Assembly: GCF_014697195.1 (NCBI RefSeq)
Contig: NZ_JACJRJ010000017.1
Coordinates: forward strand, 49,746 to 113,745
DNA: 64,000 nucleotides
Source of the DNA: Cylindrospermum sp. FACHB-282
Lineage (GTDB): Bacteria; Cyanobacteriota; Cyanobacteriia; Cyanobacteriales; Nostocaceae
Reading direction: 5' to 3'
Within the stretch, counting starts at the first letter, position 1. Every line of letters begins with the position of its first letter. Position numbers and translations under genes: made by a program. The notes beneath the pieces were generated by a model. That model did no database searches, was not told the origin of the DNA, and worked only from the letters and a program-made list of their open reading frames with translations. Positions 21,201 through 30,200 of this stretch are shown in pieces.

Positions 21201-24200
21201 CCACCAATTTTAGAGCCGTTACCGAATCAATACCCATTTCTAAAAAGGGTTGTTGAACATCAATTCGATGTGGCGGAATTTCTAGATTTTTACTGAGGAT
21301 TTCTACTATAAATTCCTCGACTTCAACAGCAGTATTATGGTGTTGTTGATTTAGGTGATCCTGATTTTGCAACTGGGGTTTTTCATCTTGGTCAAATTTG
21401 GCGATCGCTACCTGAGCTTTGTTTAAAGTCATTACCAGTTGTAAATGAGCCAAAGCAGTAGGAGTAGTCAGAGCAGCCAAGCCGCGCTGTTGTGCAGACT
21501 CTAGCAAATGTTGACCCATGCCAGTTTCTGCCCACAAACCCCAATTAATACTTAAAGTTGGCAACCCTTGGGCATGACGCCACTGGGCAAAACTATCTAA
21601 ATAGCAATTGGCCGCGGCATAATCTGCTTGTCCAATATTCCCAGTCAACGCCGCCACTGAAGAAAATAACACCATCAACACTGGTGATTGCTGTTGGCTG
21701 CTGAGGCTGTGTAACAACCAAGTGCCGTATACCTTCGGCTGTAACACCTGGGCTAGTGTTGACTTTGACTTGGAACGTAACAACCCATCAAGAGTAATCC
21801 CTGCGGTGTGGAAAATTCCGTCTATTTGTCCGTATTCACTGTTGATATTGGCAAATAAACGTGACATCGAGATCAAATCAGCTACATCCGCTTGTGCAAT
21901 TTCCAGTTTGCTACCCAGGGCGACAATTTTTTGCAGTTGATGAATTTTAATACTGGTGGGGTCATCCTGGGGATGTGTCTGTAACCATTGTCTCCACTCT
22001 TCTGTTGCTGGGAAGGAAGAACGTACACTCAAAATTACAGTCACTGGTGCAAGTTGTGCTAACCAATGGGCAACTGATAAGCCAATCCCCCCTAATCCCC
22101 CCGTGATTAAATACACGCCATTTTCCTGGGGCTGCCACGGAGAATTGCCAACATGATCAACTGGTGCTAAAACTCGTCGCCAGCGTTGTCCGTTGTTGTA
22201 GGCAATTTCTGCTGCTGTAATTGGGCTGGTTAATTCTTGCTGTAATTGTGTAACTAACTCTTTTAAATCAGTTTGGTTGTCAATTTGCACTTCTATGGCT
22301 TGGGTTTGCAGTTGCGGCATTTCCCAGGCGATGGTTTTCAGTAATCCCCAACTGGTTGCTGCTTCTGGATTTTGGATCTGACTGGGTGTTTGGCTGTTGG
22401 CTGTGACTAAACGCAGATTTAAGCCTTTGGGTAGGTATTTTTCTTCTACTAGAGCCAATATGAGTGCGTGTAAGCTGCGTAAGCCACGCTCTAGTCCTTG
22501 TTCCAGGGTCACTAGGCTATGCTGGTCGCCCTTAGCCGTTGCTGTCCAGAGATGGACGATTTGTTGTACTTGTTGTTGTTGGATGATTTTGGCTAGTTGT
22601 TGCCAGTGTTGGGGCTGTTGGGGGTTGAGGGTGTAATGTTGGTTTTGATTTGTAAATTGCTGGCCGCCAGAGACAGTGAGAATCTTGATCCCCCTTTGAG
22701 CCAGGCTATGGGCGAGGCTTTGGCCAATACTTTGTGGTTCGATGAACAGTAACCAAGGCTGTTGGATGTTGACTTGTTGGTTTGTATTGATGGGGCTGGT
22801 TTCCCATCTGTTTTCATGGAGTAATGATTCTGATTTTTCGACATTGCTTGTTGGGGATGGTTGGAGTGTGACAACATCAAGATGATTTTCTTGTATCCAA
22901 CAATGTTGTCGTTCAAAGGCATAAGTGGGTAGTGCTACTCGCTGTCTAATCAAACCTGCGTTGAAAGCATTCCAGTCTACCTCGACACCCAAGCAGTACA
23001 AATTAGTAAGTGCTGATAAGAGTTCAATATAGTCATTCTCAAGCAAACTCAAGGCTTGATGATCTTTATTTTCTATCCCTGCTGCGAGATGCGGCAGTAT
23101 TTTTTCAGTAAATAAACTGTCCTGACACCACCGATGTATTAATGATTGAGCGGAATCTGGCAATTGGCATAATTTTTCGATAATTTGGGCAAGGGCTGTT
23201 GGCGAGACAATGCTATCGGTAAAAATCAACTTTTGCTCTAAATGCGATCGCTCTTTCTCTCTCACAAAAATATCTAATTTTTCCAGCAGTTGATGTTTGG
23301 AACTGACAACCACAGCTAACCGATGGCGGAAATGGGTTCTACCAGTGTTGGCGGTAAAGCAGATATCTCGCCAGTCAGTTTCGGTATCTGCTTTGAGGAA
23401 GTTAATATAGGATACTGCCTGATTGTGCAAAGCCTCGGCACTACGGGCGGACAAGGTGAAAATAGATGCGGATTGGTCTTGTGCTGGTCGTGAGAGGTTG
23501 ATTTTTGGTGGTGACTGCAGGATTACATGGGCGTTTGCCCCACCCATGCCAAAAGCACTAACGGCTGCATACTTCTTACCACTGGCGGGTTTCCAAGGGC
23601 GCAATTTGTCGTTGATATAAAAAGGCGTTGTTTCCAACTCTAGATAGGGGTTAGGTTCTTGAACATGCAGGGTCGGTGGAATGTAACCCCGATCCATTGC
23701 CAGCAGCACTTTCACCAAACCTGCTAATCCGGAAGCGGGTTCCAAGTGTCCAATATTACTTTTTACAGCACCAATGGCACAGTAGCCGTGTTTGTTGGTG
23801 TGGGTGCGAAATGCCTCTGTTAAGCCTTGAATTTCAATCGGATCTCCCAAGGCAGTACCAGTACCGTGAGTTTCTACGTAGCTAATTTGCTCTGGACTGA
23901 CACCACTGCGCTGATAAGCATCAAGAATTAAATCCGCTTGGGCGCGGGGATTAGGTGCAGATAAACCATTAGAATAACCGTTGTGGTTTATAGCCGAACC
24001 CTTAATTACACCATAAATTTTATCGTGGGCAGCCAATGCATCCCCTAGAGGTTTGAGAGCGATCGCCACAACTCCTTCACTGCTGACAAAACCATTGGCA
24101 TGATGGTCAAATGTTTTACAGCGTCCATCACTCGCTTGTGCCCTACCACCACTTAACCCAACGTAATATTGTGGGTCTAGTAAAATATTTACTCCCCCAA

Positions 24201-27200
24201 CTAAGGCCATTTGACATTCTTTTTGTCGTAGGCTTTGACATGCTAAATGTAAAGCAACCAAAGAAGAAGAACACAAAGTATCGACAAACAGGGACGGCCC
24301 CTGAAAGTTCATAAAATAAGAGAAGCGATTGGGAATTAGGGCAAGGGAGTTACCTAATAAAGCGGCAAAATCACCTCTTAGTTGTTTCCTGCTATCGCTA
24401 TTAATGTAGGAAGAGTTGGTACATCCCACAAAGACACCTGTTTTTGAACCTTTTAACTGAGTGTTACCATAGCCCGCATGTTCCAAAGCCTCCCAAGCAA
24501 CTTCCATAAATAGTCGTTGTTGCGGGTCAATTTTTTGAGCTTCTGCGGGATTAATATGGAAAAACAACGGGTCAAATTGGTCTATTTGACTGAGAAAACC
24601 ACCCCACTTACTATAAGATTTTCCTTGAGTTCCCGGTTGGCTATTGTAGTGGTTTTTCCAAGACCAACGACTTTGGGGGATCTCTGCGATCGCATCAATA
24701 CCTTGGGAAAGTAATTTCCAAAATTCCTCAATTGAATCAGCACCGGGAAAACGCCCAGCCATACCGACAATAGCAATATCTGTATTGGATGCATCATCTG
24801 TTTCGGGGACAGTTACCCTCAGTGAGGTAATGGTTTGAGCATCAATCAATATTTGTGATTCCTCTGTTGCCGCTGATTGTGGTATATCCTGGTTGTAAAC
24901 AGCTTCTAGCGATTGCGGCTCTGTTTCTAACAAGTATTTGGTTAGGGCTGCAACCGTTGGGTGTTCAAACACAACCGTTGGACTAAATGCACTGAGGTTG
25001 AGTCTTTGCTTCAATTTACTGACAGTTTCTACTGCCATGAGGGAATCTACACCCTGATCCACCAAGTGACGATATAAGTCTACCTGTGTCGCTTCTACAC
25101 CTAGTACCTGTGCTAAAACTTCGACTATGAGGTTACTTAACCATGAAGCTAATCCTGTAGTTGTAACTTGAGGAAAAGCAGTTATATTTTTTACATTATC
25201 TAATTTTTGAGGTTGAGAATTTTGCTTGACAGGAGTAATTGGAGACAATTTTTCTGTCAGTCTTGCCAGTATTAAACTTTGACCAATCAGCCCTAATTGC
25301 TTATTCTCATGAGGAAAAGTACAAACATCCCCAAAACCTTGAGCTTGGAGAACACTACACCACTGTTGCGGTAGTAGTAAAGGCATTTCTTGGCGGAAAT
25401 CATTACCTTGAAATAGCCACCACCCTTTGGTTAAACCAAAAGTCAAATCTAACCAACGCTGGGGTTGGGTAAGTTCTATTAAAACTAAGACACCGTTGGG
25501 TTGGAGTAAACGCCCCACATTGGCGAGGGTAGTTGTTAAATTGCTAGTGGCGTGCAGTACGTTAGCCGCAATAATTATGTCAAAACTACCGCCCTCAAAA
25601 CCTTGTACATCAAAAGGTTTTTCAATATCCAAACGTGCATATTGTACAAATGGATATTTGGCAAACTTACCCTTGGCAGCAGTGAGAAAGATATCGGAAT
25701 AATCTGTAAACCAATATTCAACTTGACCAACAGGTAAAGTAGTTAATACTTCAGTAGTTGTACCGCCAGTTCCTGCACCTATTTCCAAAATGCGTAGGCG
25801 TTGTTTGTTAGGGGAATTATTGATGATTTGTTGTACGGCACTGCTGGCTGATTTATTGTAAAATTGGGCAACAGGACTGCGCTCATATAAATCTGTGAGG
25901 GTTTCCATTGAACCATCGGGAAACAAAACTTGTAATGCTTCAACTTTCCCCGCCAATATATCTGCTAAACAGTCACCACAACGCTGTATTAATTGCAATT
26001 GCGCCCTATCTTGAGGATAACGGGCGATCAGTTCAGCGCTGAAATTCTCTGTTAAGGTATTGGTAAAAGATTGTTTGGCAATGTAGATATTACCTTGTGA
26101 TTCCAATAGCCCATCTGTTACCAGCATCTTCAAGAAACGTTGCATGATTGGCTGGTAATGGGGCTGAATATTTCCTGCTTGATAAATTTTCTCTAAGGTT
26201 TGCTGTGAGCCTGCTTGCGGGAATAATTGCCACTGTGCTAGTAATTTTTGGCAATAATAGATAGCAAGGTTGTCTATAGCTTGGAATTTCTCTGGATCAA
26301 CCAGTGCAGAAGTATTGGGGTTATTTTCAATTTCCGCTTGAACTTGTTTTAATAACTGCTGCCATGGATCAAAAGAAGCAGTTTTACTTGCGGTTATTGC
26401 TTCAGTTTTTGTCGATATCAGCTTTGTTTGCTGGGGTGACAGTTTCACAATACCCACTTGATTCTGTTGCATTGCCAAGGCTTGGGCAAAAGCCCAGATA
26501 CCCTCACTATTGGTAATCGATTCAATTCCCTTTTGTTGCAACAACTCACGATATCGTGGCGTTGCGACGACTCCTGTTTCTCCCCAGAAACCCCAATTGA
26601 TTGACATTGCAGGTAAACCGCAAACTTGCCGTCGATAGTGTGCAAGTGAGTCCATAAAAGCATTTGCGGCCACATGATTAGCTTGCCCTGGGGAACCAAA
26701 GATCGCTGCCATGGAGGAAAAAAGAATGAAGAAATCAAGGGGTTCCTTTGCCAGCAAGCGGTGTAAAATCCAAGCACCTTGGACTTTGGGACGTAACACC
26801 ATTTCAAAGGTGGCAATGTCCATATTGGTCAATGTCCGGTCTTCCAGTACACCTGCACAATGAACCACGCCATGCAAAACACCATATTTTTCCTTGATGT
26901 CCCTAATTACCGCTAATATTTGCGTTTCATTGGCAACATCACCAACTATTGGGTAGACTTCTGTTCCCGTTGCACGTAGCAATAAAATGTTCTGGATTTT
27001 TTTGACTATTGAGTCATTAACATCGTTTTGTTTTAGTATCGTCTGCCATTCGGCTTCTTTTGGCAAAGCAGAACGATTCATTAAAATGAGTTTGGTTTTA
27101 CCACCAGTTGCTAGATACTTGGCGACTTCCATACCCAATCCACTTTGCCCGCCTGTAATTAGGTAAACTCCATCTTGGCGAGGTGTCCAAGGGGATTTGG

Positions 27201-30200
27201 TGCTGGTGTCACTTGATAAATGAGTCAGATAGCTAACCCAACGTTGTTGGTTGCGATAGGCTACCTCTGGAGCGGAAGTAACGCAGGTATGTAATTCATC
27301 CCAGATTATCGCCGCTAAGGTTTCGCTAGTATTACCGGCAAATTCTAAATCTATGCAGCGCGTACTAATCGCAGGCAATTCTTTTGATACAACTTTAGCT
27401 ATGCCTAATAAACAAGACTTATCGGGTGCAAAATGCGGGCTAGTATGATTAACACTTTGGGCATCTGTAGAAACAACCCATAATTCTAATGGCTGTGGAA
27501 ATAACTTAGCGATCGCTTGCGTTAAATATAATAAGCTATAGGTTCTCAGTTTTAGATTTACTTCGATTTCCGTGACAGTTAGCTCCTCAAAATCAGGAGC
27601 GGTGCAACTCCAAAGATGAAAAATACCTTTGATATCGCCGTAGTCACTGCGAATTGATGTTAATAGGCGAACGTAATCTTCACTCGACTCAGGATTAATA
27701 ATATACTTATGCTGGCCAAGTGCCTGAAACTCTTTACCAGGTTTGACGTGCAAGTAACTATTACCTTGAGATGTCAATTTTTGGCTTAGGGTATTACCAA
27801 TATTTAATTCATCTACAAAAATTATCCATGTTCCTTGTGGTAGGGGGCGTAATTCTCCCTTTGGTTGTTTCACCCACTGAACTTGATAAAACCAATCCTG
27901 AGTAGTTTGAGCAGATATAGCTTGTTCAAAACTATGGGTATTCGCCACTTGTTTCGCACAAACTTGATTGAGTGTTGCCAAAACAAGACCATTTTCATCA
28001 AATAGAACAATATCGGCAACTAAAATATCTGAGTTATCTTGATGTTGTTCAGACAGGCTAGTCCAACACCACAAACGTGGGGGTAATTTCTCAAATACTT
28101 GAATTTGTTGAATACAATAAGGCAAATAAGGACGTTGTGCTTTGTTACCTTTAGCAAATTTCAATCTGGCAATGGTCTGTAAAGCTCCATCAACAAGGGC
28201 TGGGTGGAAGATATAGTTATCTATATCTGACCAAGGTTTAGGTAATTCCAAAAGCGCCAGTACGCTACGATCAGCAGTGTAAATTTCTTTTAGAGGTTGC
28301 AGTTCTAGTCCATAAACCATCCCTAAAGAATTAAAATCTGCATATAGTTCTTGGACAGGGAAAGACGAGTTATGCTGACGCTTTAGGTTGCTAATGTCTA
28401 CTTTTTCTGTGGATTTTGGTTGCGTTATAGGTGTTACTACACCACAGGTGTGTTGCGTCCATTTGCGCTCTTTTTTATTATTACTAACTATTCGGAAATG
28501 AGTTACTTGATTTTCTGGTTCGAGGAGAGTTTGTACTAATACCTCAGCATCATCAGCAACTGCTAAAGGCTTGGAAATAACAATATCGTCTAAGGTAAAC
28601 TTAATATTACCTTGTGCATGCTTTTGTGCTGCTAGCACCATTTCTAAATATCCAGCTAAGGGAAATATGTTCTTTCCCAAAATTTGATGCGATCGCAATA
28701 ACCAATTCTCTGCCAATGTCAGTCGCTTTTGGTAACAAAGTGTCTGCGAATTGACCAAATTTGCCCCTATTGCTACCTGTTCGTCGATGAGGGGATGAAG
28801 TTGGGTGACAGCAGGTGTTAATTTGGTAAATTGATTTTTGGCTTCATACCAATAACGCTGACGTTGGAAAGAATATGGGGGTAAAGGAGTGCGAAAAGAT
28901 TTTTCTATAGATGAGATAAATGGCGCTTCTTGAATAATTACATGGACATTAGTACCTCCAAAACCAAAGGAATTTATAGCTGCAATACGCGGTTGCGAAT
29001 CAGTTTCCCAAGGTAAACATGTCTGAGGAATATCAAAAGCAGGATGTTTCTGAATGTAGGAATTGAGATTTTGGAAATGTAGATTTGCAGGTATTTTCTT
29101 TTGTTGTAAAGAAAGAATGACTTTAATTAGAGAAGCGATACCAGCAGCAGATTCCAAATGTCCAATATTTGTTTTTACAGAAGCGACAAAGCATTTGCGA
29201 TCGCTTTCACGATTTTGACCGAGGACTGTCTGTATCGAGTGCATTTCAATTGGATCACCCAAAGGAGTCCCCGTACCATGAGCTTCGACATAGCTGATTT
29301 CTCTGGGTTCAACACCAGCTCGCTTCAGAGCTTGCTGCATCACGGCTTGTTGTGCTAGGCCATTGGGTGCAGTAATTCCATTCGATTTACCATCTTGATT
29401 CGCTGCGCTTCCTCGCACTAATGCCAATATGCGATCGCCATCTCGGATTGCATCCGATAATCGCTTCAGAATCACCACACCACACCCTTCCGAGCGCACG
29501 TAGCCATCAGCCTGAGAATCGAAAGTCCGGCAACGTCCTGTAGGGGACATCATACCGGCCTTGGAAAAGTTAATCGTCAATTGTGGCGACAAAATCACGT
29601 TAACACCACCAACAATCGCCATTTCACATTCTTGGGAACGCAGACTTTGACAAGCCAAATGTAAAGAAAACAAGGATGAAGAGCAAGCCGTATCAACAGC
29701 TACACTTGGCCCTTTGAGATCAAAGGTATAGGAAAGACGATTGGCTGTTATGGAATGGGCGTTACCAATTGCCAAATAAGCATCTATTTCTGAGACATCG
29801 TACAACTGCGCTAAAGAGTAATCCTGAGTAGAAATGCCAACATAAACTCCTGTTTGACTACCTGCAATTTGCTCCGGTGTCACTCCAGCATTTTCCAAGG
29901 CTTTCCAAGTTACTTCTAGTAATAATCTTTGTTGTGGGTCTACACGTGTAGCTTCACGCCGAGAAAAACCAAAGAAAACAGCGTCAAATTCATCAAGACG
30001 GTCAATAAAACCACCCCACTTGGTATTCATTTTCCCAGGTATTCCGGGTGTAGAGTCGTAATAACTATTTATATCCCAGCGGTCTGCTGGAACTTCTGTA
30101 ATTGCATCCATACCTTGGCTTAACAAATGCCAAAATGCTTCCGTATCTTCTGCACCAGGGAAACGACAAGCCATTCCCACTACTGCGATTGCCTCTGGGT

